From Leucaena leucocephala (lineage: Eukaryota > Streptophyta > Magnoliopsida > Fabales > Fabaceae), in NCBI GenBank assembly GCA_037074615.1, contig CM073558.1:18397001-18461000 (forward strand): DNA of 64,000 bases. The letters run 5' to 3'. The notes beneath the pieces are model-generated. The model did no database searches, was not told the DNA's origin, and saw nothing but the letters and a program-made list of their open reading frames with translations. Below are positions 37,215-47,369 of the stretch, piece by piece (positions within the stretch are counted from its first letter, which is position 1; each line of letters starts with the position of its first letter). The translations under genes were made by a program, and so were the position numbers.

Positions 37215-37733
37215 GAATTGTTTGGATAAGATTTTAAAAATGAATTTATGGAAAAAAAATTTTAGGCAATTTATAGAAAAGAGTTTTTAAAGAAAAATTT
37301 ATAAAAAAAAATAGTTTTAAATAAATTAGTGTTTGGATATTTATTTTTATAAATATTTTTATTATTAATAAATTACAAAAAATGATATGAGTATTAAATG
37401 AGGAGAGATAAGATATAGGAGGAGAGAGAGTGTAAAAAAAGAAAAAAGAGATGGTGTGAGACAAAGTAAGAGAGATGAGAGATGGTGAAAGAAAAAGTAT
37501 GAGAGATGATGTAAGAAAAAATAGGAGTGATATAATAATTAATTAATTCATAAACTCTTTTATTATTCTATAAGCTATTCTAATAAGTTTATTTAAAATT
37601 TTAATTTTAAATCATAATTTAATCTAAAAATTCATTTGAACAAATGTAACTATTTATTTTAAAATTTCTTTAAACTTAAATTTTTTCAAAATAATTTTTA
37701 AAATTATAGTTTACAATCAAATTAAACAGGCCC
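37215..37733 (+). repeat. AT-rich MITE-like repeat, copy 2 (family R1)
   Basis: The left end GAATTGTTTGGATAAG and the right end TTAAACAGGCCC read inward as similar sequences (both contain TGTTT near the end, then ATTTTAAAAA). ATA flanks both sides (37212-37214 and 37734-37736), a possible 3-bp target duplication. The core has GATATGAGTATTAAATGAGG followed by a GA-rich tract, as in copies 1 and 3. Confidence 0.65.
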
Positions 37734-38684
37734 ATAGGTACAAACGAAACCCTTCATATTAAAATTCACTCAATTTTCTTAAAAGCGCATATAACTTGAA
37801 TAATATATTTGTATTTATTTGATTGATCGAATTTGTTGATTAATAATGGCAATAAAAAGTTGAAACTCTTTAAACAATTAATATTTATATATTTTTTGAA
37901 ATATCCACACTTGATTCCCAACACATAACAAAACTCCATCCTCGCAAATCATGACATTCTCATGTCCTGCCTCAAACTTCTATGGTTCATTTTCCTTTCG
38001 GCTTATGCATGAAATTAACATATATTTCGTCGCCTCATTTTTTAATAAAATATAAATAACCAAATTACATAAATAAAAATAAATTTAAAGATAATAAATT
38101 TAACTCATTTCCTAGAAACATATTTATTTTATAGAGAGAATGAATAAATAGTTAATTAATATAGGTAAAAATAGAGAATGAAACTAAAAATTTCATACAA
38201 CATATTTCTAGGAAATGCCATCTCTTATAAAAGCCTGCAATATTTAATTATCAACTACTAAATGTTTTGTTAATAAAATAATTCTAACTTAAATGAAAAT
38301 TTTCTTATTCTTCCGGTGTATAAAAAGAAAGAAAGAAAAGGAAATTCCAGTTGAACAAAAACGCAGCGTTCTTACGTTCCTTGCCTTATTATATTGGGCG
38401 TGGGGCGCGTGGCAATGCAGAAGAACACGAAAATAGAAAATTAATAAAAAAATATTAATGATTAATTAATGTCTTGTTTTCGAACGTTCACCGGTGTCAG
38501 ACCGTAGGAGACGGCTTTTTGAAATGGCAATGCATCGTAAATTAACAAAAAGCAAAGGGCAACTTCGTTTATCAAAACCACACATTTTTGACGATTCTGA
38601 TGGTAACAGTGAATCACGCTCCGTTAATTTTGACTATCCCGGTTATGTCCCCAACAAGCCCAAAGGCGATTCCGCTTCCCCGCT

Positions 38685-38850
38685 TCTATATATACACTGT
38701 CCCACCCCCAAACCCCACTTCACGCCATTTCCATTTCTTCTCCTTCTTCTTCTACTACTACTACTCCTTCTTCTTCTCCCACGTTTTCTCTCTCCTAGGG
38801 TTAGGGTTTTTAATAAGCTTTGTGTGTTCCTTTTACTCTCTGATCTACAA
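38685..38850 (+). promoter_or_regulatory. TATA box and pyrimidine-rich leader of the VOC gene
   Basis: CTATATATACACTG at about 38687-38700 is a good plant TATA box. It is followed by a CTT/CTA-rich leader (38735-38790) and CTAGGGTTAGGGTTTTT near 38796-38812, a telo-box-like motif common in leaders of plant housekeeping genes. The ATG is at 38851. Confidence 0.65.
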
Positions 38851-40160
38851 ATGGCGCAACAGGAGGTTCAGAATGGCGGAGCTGAGAAGGTAGCAGCTGC
38901 GGTGGTATTCACCGCAGTGAAGCCGCAGATACTGGTGGAGGCTCCGAATGCAAACGACGCCGTTCAGTTCTATAAGGCTGCATTTGGTGCTGAGGAGGTT
39001 AGCCGTACAACTCATCCGAAACGCAAGGCTGAGCAAGAGCTCCCTCTCATCCTCTCTGCTGAGCTGAAACTCGCCGGCGTCACCTTCATCGTCTCCGACC
39101 TCTTCTCTGACGATTCTGCTACTCCGTAAGTCGTTCTCTCTCTGCTTATTGTTCTTCATTTTTCTTCTCTGGAGCGTATTTGCTTATCTTCTCTTTTCTC
39201 GCATGTCTGATTTCGTTTTATGCGCTGCTCCGCTATGAGATCTTTTCCACTCTGTAGATGTTAAGATCATTCTGAGTTTTGTTTCTGAAGAATCGCTCAC
39301 CCAACCGAACAATACACTTGTAGTAGACGTTTCATGTTGTTTCTGCTTTTGTCTAAATTTTCGTACCCTAAAAAATAGTGTCCTGGCGAAACTAATAATA
39401 AGGCGTAACTGATAATTCTTTTGTCCGCTAATTAGTTATATCCTTTCTCTTGTGATTTCTATAGCTTTTAATAGCCATTGTTTCGTTCTCATCGCTTCAA
39501 ATTTCGTATCTCGCTTTTTGATTCACTTAGAAATTTGTTCTTGTCGTATTCAAATGATTTTTAGCTGTATCTTAACCTTTATGTAGTTTTGTTCTATGTA
39601 ATAGTCGTGATTTTCCTTAATGTTCCCCGAATAATAATATAATCGCAGAAATTGTGTTGTTTCTGTTATGATCTACTCGATCTCACTCTTTAATACTTGT
39701 ATCCTAGAAAATCTACTGCACGATACTGTTCTTGTCGTTTTATTATCAAATCTCATGCGTTTCGCCATAACTACTGGATATGACTTTCTGATGTATTGGC
39801 TTGACTTTTTAGGCCATTCGGTTCAATGTTTTCTAGTGATTTTGTTCTATTTGAAACGTGCCACTCACTGCTAAACAAATCTTGATTGTCTTGTTTTACG
39901 GTTGTTTTTAAATTGTCTTGATTACTAATTCCAGGGCGAAGAGTGTTGGAAACGGTGTCGTTATGTGCCTGGAGACGGAGGACGTAGAAGCTGCCATTAA
40001 CAAGGCAGTGGGTGCCGGAGCTGTTGCAGACGGCGAGGTCGTCTCTGGGGAGGGCGCGTGCTGCGGGGAGCGCTTGGGGAAGGTGAAGGACCCTTTCGGC
40101 TTCGTGTGGACCATCTGCTCTCCAGGAAAGAAGTGCGCTAACGCAGAAGCTGAAGCTTGA
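38851..40160 (+). CDS. VOC/glyoxalase I-like protein (At5g48480 type)
   Basis: Two exons, 38851-39125 and 39935-40160, join in frame (CC|G) to give 166 residues. The protein has a variable N-terminus (MAQQEVQNGGAEKV). A vicinal-oxygen-chelate half-domain follows, with AVKPQILVEAPNANDAVQFY and AAFGAEEV (about residues 20-55) and LAGVTFIVSDLF (about 75-88). The second half is VVMCLETEDVEAAINKAVGA, then KDPFGFVWTICSP. The DPFGFVW motif is the typical end of the PhnB/glyoxalase-like VOC fold. I do not see the full metal-ligand set of true glyoxalase I, so enzymatic activity is not assured. Length and layout fit the single-domain plant family that includes Arabidopsis At5g48480. Its terminal exon and 3' UTR are duplicated downstream. 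Confidence 0.92.
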
Positions 40161-40520
40161 GATGGGAAAACCCCTGTTGGACCATCTGATTTTAACTGTT
40201 TCTGATCTGAGTCCGTTTCTAGCCGTTAGGATTAGCCGTTAGACCCCTCTCTAGGTCGTAGTAATATTAATGTTTTTAATAGGCCTTTGGACTAAGGAAC
40301 TTTATGGATTATGGACATTTTGAATGCTCTTAAATGACACCTGGCAGTTAATGAAGAAGACTAAATTTTCTCGTTTCTAATGCTTTAAACTTGTTTTATA
40401 TATGTATAAGTAAATATGTATTATCCTGTGATTTTGCTATTTTTTTTCCTGTTTGACTAACATTTTGCAAGGCAATTGTGGTCATTTCATGTTGTTGGAA
40501 TGGATAAGAATTGGAACGTG

Positions 40521-41012
40521 GAGGTCGTCTCTGGGGAGGGCGCGTGCTGCGAGGAGCGCTTGGGGAAGGTGGAGGACCCTTTCGGCTTCGTGTGGGCCAT
40601 CTGCTCTCCAGGAAAGAAGTGCGCTAATGCAGAAGCTGAAGCTTGAGATGGGAAAATCCCTGTTGGACCATAGGATTTTAACTGTTTCTGATCTTGAGTC
40701 CGTTTCTAGCCGTTAGGATTAGCCGGTAGACCCCTCTCTAGATCGTAGTAGTATTAATATTTTTAATAGGCCTTTGGACTAAGGAACTTCATGGCTTATG
40801 GGCATTTTCAATGCTCTTAATTGACACCTTGCAGTTAATGAAGAAGACTAAATTTTCTCGTTTCTAATGCTTTAAACTTGTTTTATATATATATAAGTAA
40901 ATATGTATTATCCTATGATTTTGCTTTTGTTTTTTGCCTGTTTGACTAACACATTGTCATTTTGCAAGGTTATTGTGGTCATTTCATGTTGGAATGGATA
41001 AGAATTAGAACA
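40521..41012 (+). pseudogene. Tandem duplicate of the VOC gene's 3' end
   Basis: 40521 onward repeats 40035 onward at a constant offset of about 486 bp. The copy covers the last about 42 codons (from EVVSGEGAC to the TGA at 40644-40646), the 3' UTR and the downstream sequence, as far as ATGGATAAGAATTAGAAC near 41010. It lacks the first exon, the acceptor and the front of exon 2, so it is a fragment. Differences are few (for example GGGGAG to GAGGAG, and GTGTGGACC to GTGTGGGCC), implying a fairly recent event. Confidence 0.9.
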
Positions 41013-41099
41013 TGGAGGCATGTTCCGTATTATATTGTATAATACAAATATGAGTGCACTTTTTATGATTTATACAATTATTAATATTGTCCTATTGCT

Positions 41100-41565
41100 T
41101 GTTTGGGGAAGGTTTGTGAGAATTAATTTTGGTCAAAATTTTAGTTTTAAAAAATTTTAAATAAATATTAATTTTTATCTAAAATTAATTTTGGTTAAAA
41201 TTTCAGTTTAAAAAAAATTAAATTAAATTAAATAATTATTTTTATTCAGAATTAATAAGCTATTAAAAATATATTTTAGAACTGTAAAAAAGCTGATAGA
41301 TTATCCAATTAATATTTTATCCCTATTATTTTTATACTCTCTCTTCTCTCTCCTCTCTCCTCTCATCTCTCCTATTTCTTCTCTCTCCTCTCTTCTGTTT
41401 ATTCTCTATCCTCTCTCATATTTTAATCAAATCATACTCTTTTTAGTAATTTATTAATATATAAAATAATTCTATTACTAATCATCTAAATATCTCTATT
41501 TTTAAAATATATTTTTTTTAGAATCTATTTTCTATAATCTATTTTTTCTATAATCTATTTTTTAA
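41100..41565 (-). repeat. Probable diverged copy of AT-rich repeat family R1
   Basis: The segment contains a CT-rich tract (41336-41420, TCTCTCCTCTCTCC type). It is followed by CATACTCTTTTTAGTAATTTATTAATA, the reverse complement of the tract-plus-spacer order in the other R1 copies, with more divergence. The boundary near TTGCTTGTTTGGGG (41095) resembles their ends. Confidence 0.4.
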
Positions 41566-41916
41566 AAATATGTCCGCCGTGGACTAGGGTCCACTAAGCA
41601 TTGACTAGGGTCTATGAAGTGTCCTATTAGAATTTGACTCGTGGTCAGGTTGGTATATATCTTGGGGGAAGGTTTAATGGATATTTGAGAAACGGTGGTG
41701 GTGGTGGTCCCCACCAGGAATGGGGTATATATGGTATTTGGCACAATGCGGTGAAGGGAATGGGATCCTCGTGATGTGTTTGTTTAAGAGCCATTGAATC
41801 GAATGAATATGCTCATGACTTTTGAATCGTGGTTGAAATGTCAAATGCGTTGGGATATAAAGACAAATCATCCTGCACCTATTATTTCAGCTTATCTCTA
41901 GTGTCGCGTATTGTTA

Positions 41917-41938
41917 TAATATATATATATATATATAT
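41917..41938. repeat. (TA)n microsatellite
   Basis: An uninterrupted AT dinucleotide run of about 22 bp in intergenic DNA. Confidence 0.9.
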
Positions 41939-42329
41939 CATAAATTAAGTATTTGATTATTGCACTTGCCGTACTTAGCACATCATTTTCAAAATTGTTG
42001 AATGAAGTAAAATATTAATTATGTTGTGATTTTGTTAGCAAAAAAAAAATAGTAATTAAGGGGGTGAATTATTATGCAGTGTTGGGGCAAACCAAACACT
42101 CTGATCAATGACTTTCGTTCAGTCACCTGCAGTGTAGGCCCACATTAATTTATACTACTGGAGCAGCGTTTCAGGTAATTCAAATTCAGTGGATCCCCAA
42201 AAAAATTTAAATGCAAAATATTGTTTTGGTGCTCAAAATGCTTATTGAATAATGACTTCATCATTCTTACACGCTTTCTTGGATGCAAGGGTGTTCTTTT
42301 TTTCAACAGAATGTTTAAGTTGGTTGGGC

Positions 42330-42720
42330 TTTAGACTTACTTAATCAATACTGGTTATAATATCAGTGTTTATAAAAATAACTATCGTACATGGGTTTAA
42401 TGAGTAAGATAAAATATATGACTATTTATAATATATTTGATTATTGAAGAGTATTATTTTATTGTGATTCTAATCGTAACCCTTGTAGAGACATCTTAAC
42501 TCGTAGGTGTCTAAGTTTATACTTAAAGGTAATAGACTGCTCGCTCTGCCCGATATTGATATCATTTAGGAAAAAAAAGAGATGTCACTCTACTTTTAAA
42601 TCGTAGGTAGGTGAATCTAACTCCTTCCAAAAAAAATTTATACTAACAAAAAAATATTTATAGATTATCAAATTTTGATATTATCAGTAGGATTTAAACA
42701 TTTAATCTTACCTTGAATGG
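42330..42720 (-). repeat. Interspersed repeat family R2, copy 2 (inverted)
   Basis: The reverse complement matches the block at 31380-31525. It shows TATTTTATTGTGATTCTAATCG, then GAGACATCTTAACTC, TAAGTTTATACTTAA and GATATTGATATCA in the same order. A second, related inner segment (42590-42630, CTCTACTTTTAAATCGTAGG) suggests nesting. Confidence 0.55.
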
Positions 42721-43499
42721 GCCAAATTTTTTCTTGGATCATCATCGTGTGAGCTAAATCCAATTACGTTCGGACCAACTATGTTAAAATTCGTGTCAAG
42801 CAATCATGACTTTTCCATTTCGTCTTTTCTAGGAGTCATAGTTTAATGTTGTTTTTTGGGCCATCTTAATATTTTTTTTATAAGCACAATATTTTCCTAA
42901 TTAAAATAATTATATCCATAATATTATTATATATTAAATATAAATATTTTTTAGTAAAAATATAAATATTAATTCATCATTATATATAAAGAAATAATAT
43001 CATTTTTATTAGACTCAATTAATATTTTAAAGTTTTGATTTATGAAAATAAACTAAATAATAGTATATAGTTATGCAGTCAAATTCAATAATTAAAAAAT
43101 TATATTTAGATGAAGTAGTAAGCATTCATAAATACATAATTCGTACTGAACAATTAAATATTGGTAGTTTGTTTTACTATATTATAATAAATATTTTATA
43201 AAAATATCGTATTTCTTATATCTATTTTATTAAATTTCTCAATTATATTTGGTTATATGTACTATTTTTTAGGTTTAATTTAAATAAAAATATTAAAAAA
43301 ATAGGACAAAATAGCAAAGTAAAATTAAAAAATTTGACAAAAATAGGTATAATTAATTTGATATAACTTTTCTCCAAAAATATTATAATATTGCCGTTTA
43401 ATGTCTGTTTTTTTTTCGGCCAAAGTCCATTATACCCTCTGACTCTAGTTTTTCAGCACCTTCGACTCCTCAATCCTCCATGGTTTGCTGTCATCCAAT

Positions 43500-43580
43500 G
43501 CTAAATAGGTGACACGTGTAACTACGTGGCGATCACCACTGCTCAACTACGTGGCACCCATATGTTTGCCAGGTGTCACC
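43500..43580. promoter_or_regulatory. Cluster of ACGT-core motifs
   Basis: Within about 60 bp lie GACACGTGT and two CTACGTGGC motifs, all G-box/ABRE-like. No gene starts nearby on either strand, so the cluster may belong to a decayed element rather than a working promoter. Confidence 0.3.
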
Positions 43581-44034
43581 TTTCCCACAATTTTTTAGTG
43601 TAGTTAATCTCCATGGACTAATTTGGGATTTCAACATTTCACATGGATTTACATGAGATTTCCCTTTTTCATTATTTTTTCATGGTTTATTTATATGTAA
43701 TTTGTCAATTTCAAATGTAGTTAACTGTAGTTTTTGCATTGCAAGGTAGATGTTTGACGGTGCAAAATTTACATATATGTACCTTGTTTGGGTGAAAATT
43801 ACACAATATTTTTCACACACATATGTAATTTGTAAATTTCTCATAGGTTAATAATTACTTGTAACTTCTACAAAAACAAAGTGCAGTAACTCAATATAAA
43901 AACTCATATATATTTAATATAAAAGCTAGTTAAAAGATTATATATAATTTAAATATAAGATTTTGATTTATTTTTTTCAACTCTCTTAATATCGCATGCG
44001 CTAGAAGCGAAAATATCATATAGAGATGGATAGC

Positions 44035-44573
44035 TCAACTTACTTAAATATGATCTAGTCCACTTAGGTATAACCTACCAGTTGACCTGGTAAGTGACCT
44101 ACCAACCCACTAGATGACTCCCTCGATAAGTAGCAGGAATAACTCTTGCCAGCGGTAGGAATATCTCTAACAAATATTGAGATAATTGATATTGACTCAT
44201 CAAATGGATATTTCACAAGATAATTAGGGCTAACGCACCAGACAGATAGGTTTAACAGGATAGACGACCATCCCATTGGTCAAATAGTGGAAATTGACAC
44301 TAGGATCCTGAAAATCTCACATACCCTCTTAATGACCCTAAGGTCTGCACCGAGGATCTCGTAGGACATCATCCTAAGCCCTACACGTCTTGCTAGATAG
44401 TGATAAAAGACAGTTGTTAGTAAACAAGATATATTTCTATCAATAATATTCAGAACTTTTATTCTTCTTCTTCTTCCTTATATTTTTCTCTTTATTTCTT
44501 TCTTATTCGCATTATTCTAATTACCTGTTCATACACGTTGTTAGTGACTTATACGATGAATAATTGCATCAAC
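44035..44573 (+). mobile_element. Possible solo LTR
   Basis: The block is GC-richer than its surroundings and runs from about TGGATAGCTCAAC to ...TTGCATCAACA. It contains a CTT-rich tract and an AATATTCAGAACTTTTATTC region near 44445-44500, like the R/U5 end of plant LTRs. It ends in CA with a TG near the start. No primer-binding site or internal region follows, which suggests a solo LTR. Confidence 0.3.
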
Positions 44574-44699
44574 ATATTTTATATCTAATATTTATATTTT
44601 TTTAAATTAATTTATCTAACTTATAAAATGATATATAATCTAATGTTATACATAAATACTTTGGGCCTCATTATGTTTCTTTTGGTACAAAATATTTAG

Positions 44700-44890
44700 G
44701 GGCTTACCTATGATCTAAGAGTAGGACGGAGTTTCCTTACCTCCTAAGCGATACTAATATTGGGTAAGATTAATTATCTATTACCCTCATGCTTAAACTT
44801 AGATATCTAGAAGTTAGGATATCTCCTAAAATGCCGTAATTAAAACCACAATAAAATAATATTTTTAAAGATTGAATACCTCTAAAGAAT
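44700..44890 (+). repeat. Interspersed repeat family R2, copy 3
   Basis: The sequence CTAAGAGTAGGACGGAG, followed by TAAGCGATACTAATATT, AGATATCTAGAAGTTAGGATATCTC and ACCACAATAAAATAATATT, parallels 31380-31525 closely over about 150 bp. Confidence 0.6.
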
Positions 44891-45299
44891 TATATGTCTC
44901 ACCTTTCAATGGTTGAAATCGAGAATAAGTTTTGGGTTTCATTATTGGTTTGCAAATTGTGATCAAAGCATTTTGACTGTCTCACATCACATGACCTCAC
45001 CCCTTCATCCCAATTCAACTTCTCCCAAAATATGAAAAAAGAAAAAAAATTAGCTTCTCCTAATTTTTTTTCTATTTGTTGTACAAATTATCTTAGGTTA
45101 AAGTATATAATTGATCATTTATATTTATATTAGATTTTATTTTAATCCATTAAGTTTTAAAAAGTGTATCTTTAATCTTTTAAACTTAACATTATTAACT
45201 TCATTTAACAAAAAACATTAATTCATTAAGTGATGATTATATAATTAAACTGCTAACAAAAGTAAATTTGCATTTTAATCAAGCATCATCGTGATCGAC

Positions 45300-46260
45300 T
45301 TAGCACTTAAGATTTGAAGACCCATGGCTCCATCTAAGGTTTTTTTTCGCAAGAGCATCAGCCATATAACTAGAGTCTCTACTGATCAATTAAAGTTATA
45401 CGTTCCAATTCCAAGTCATCATCACGTTTGTTTATCTCTTTAATCGCCGCCCAATCAGCATGGAGACGAGCATGGCTTCAGATGAGTCACTCCTTAAGAT
45501 GATATTCCTTTCGCCAATATCCCAAACTCTCTTCAGTGCCATCAAAGCTCCCCAAAATTCCGCTGTAAGGTTATCACCATGCTCCAAGTTAAGGAGAAAA
45601 CCTTCGACTAGTAACTGATCTTGGGCTTTACAAAGATAGCGTGAATAAGCTCCATCAACTTCAACCACAAACCTGCTAACCATATCTGCTGAAGCTTGTT
45701 GGTTCACTTGACGTTGGCTCATATTTATATTAATCCCCCTGAGCTTAGCTGTCGTATTTATCATGCAGTTAGTAATCGCATAAACCCTCGCTTTCTCCGT
45801 AGAAAGGCTCATTTCAGTGTTCGTGTGACTGAACTCATTCCTAGCTTGCCAAAGAAGCGAATAGAGGGGATCATAAACATACTCTTCCAGTCACCCTCCT
45901 TGCTAAGCTACCAACATTTCTTTTCATATTGAACTGAATCGAGTCCTAAATCCCAAACGAGAAGAAGTTGTTATGAAGTTTTGGGATACACTGCCCTCCC
46001 AAAATTTTCGGGCTTCTCGGCAATCTCGGCAAAGCATGAATCTCATCCTCCATCTCCTGTTTACATCTATCAAAAATGCCATCCAGGTGAAGGCCTCGCT
46101 TCCACTTACATTTATTGGTTATGAGATGTTCATGCTAAAGGAGCAAAACACAAGTTTTACAGCGTTGGGAAATTTTCAGCTTACAGATATAATTCCAATT
46201 TCTATTAGGAGTCTTTGTCTCTAGTAGACCTGCATTCACATGCTTCCAATTTACTATAAC
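45300..46260 (-). mobile_element. Degenerate non-LTR retrotransposon: zinc-binding RT region plus RNase H-like domain
   Basis: Reading the minus strand from 46140 down gives NKCKWKRGLHLDGIFDRC, then EDEIHAL and, after a shift, RDCREARKFWE. This is the zf-RVT (zinc-binding in reverse transcriptase) pattern. LYSLLWQARNEF follows near 45860. An RNase H-like segment comes next (45812-45432), with FVVEVDGAYS, AEFWGALMALKRVWD and ILRSDSSEA. A shifted MADALAKKNLRWS near 45365 ends it. Several frameshifts show it is dead. This order is that of plant LINE-type Pol C-termini. No intact RT palm domain is present. Confidence 0.85.
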
Positions 46261-46598
46261 TTTTTTTTTTGGAACTTTAACTTTAAAATACCCTAGTAAT
46301 AATATTAACATTAAAATGTCAATCCCATGAGGGATAGGATCTTAATGAATTTCCCTTAAAATTTCTTAAAGTTGTTTGAGCTAGATTCAAAGAGTATTTC
46401 ATGAGAATCATGTTATCAAGTTAAAGGAAGGAATAGGAAATCAGACTGACACTAAATCAACAAATTAAATGCTAAGTTTTTTGTTTTTAAATGTTGCATG
46501 TTAAATTTTAGAATCTCATTTATGAATTCTTCTTCCGTTAAATGTAAAGTTTAAAAAATAATTGAGTTAAACTTCCATTAATTAGTCAAATAATTTAA

Positions 46599-46886
46599 GG
46601 ACTTGTTTGGATTGACTTTTGTAACCCTGAAAGCCAATTTAAAAACCAAAAACCCAATTTGAGTTAAAAAAAAGCTGGGGTTAAATTTCTTTTTTTTTTT
46701 TTCAAAAGTCAAGTCAGACTTAAACTACATTTTAGAGCTTTTTAAGTAATAAAAATCAAATGGGTATTAAAACTAACTTTTTCACAAAAATATATCTTAT
46801 TCTCGTTTCTTTAGTTAACTTTTATCTCAATTTTAATTTTCAATATGTAGTTACAATAAAAGTTATTTTTATATCTAAACAAGCCC
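46599..46886. mobile_element. Tourist-like (PIF/Harbinger-type) MITE, 288 bp
   Basis: Terminal inverted repeats are GGACTTGTTTGGAT on the left and ATCTAAACAAGCCC on the right; the right reads GGGCTTGTTTAGAT when inverted. TAA flanks both ends (46596-46598 and 46887-46889), the 3-bp target duplication typical of PIF/Harbinger MITEs. The interior is non-coding and AT-rich. Confidence 0.8.
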
Positions 46887-47369
46887 TAACAAGCTTGTTT
46901 CCATCTTGTTCCATTAAATTTAGTTAACTCTAATGGCACTCGATATGCCCTTAGTGGCATTGAGTCTGAGACTCAATTCCCTACTGTTTATTAGGCTTTA
47001 TGTCTGCCTTTCAAATCTAAAAACAAGAAAAGGTAAGATCACAAAGATGAACGAACCGTTTTAATATATTCCACTTCTCTTTACACTACTCCTTCACACA
47101 CCAAATCACAACGCTAACCCCAACAAAAATCACATTTTTAAAATACTAAAATTCTGAAGCAACCCCTGAATAGAAGACCAATCAGAGAAGTGGGTTTAAA
47201 TTAATAGTAATAGGGTGCTTATACATATATAGATATAATTAAAACTCTAATTTCTTAAGCAAGTGTGACATTATCCTCATCCTCATCATCATAATCTTAT
47301 GGTATGTCCTCTGTTTGTCTGCTTTATGTACAGATCATTAATGGCTTCTGAGATGCTCCATGTGAAGTT

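Noticed and set aside
38494..39129. 211-codon frame ending in the VOC exon
   Set aside because: The part before 38851 is promoter and pyrimidine-rich leader read in frame; the family start is MAQQEV at 38851, after a TATA box at 38687.
40453..40716. 87-codon frame over the duplicated VOC 3' end
   Set aside because: A frame-shifted reading of the tandem duplicate, not a new gene.
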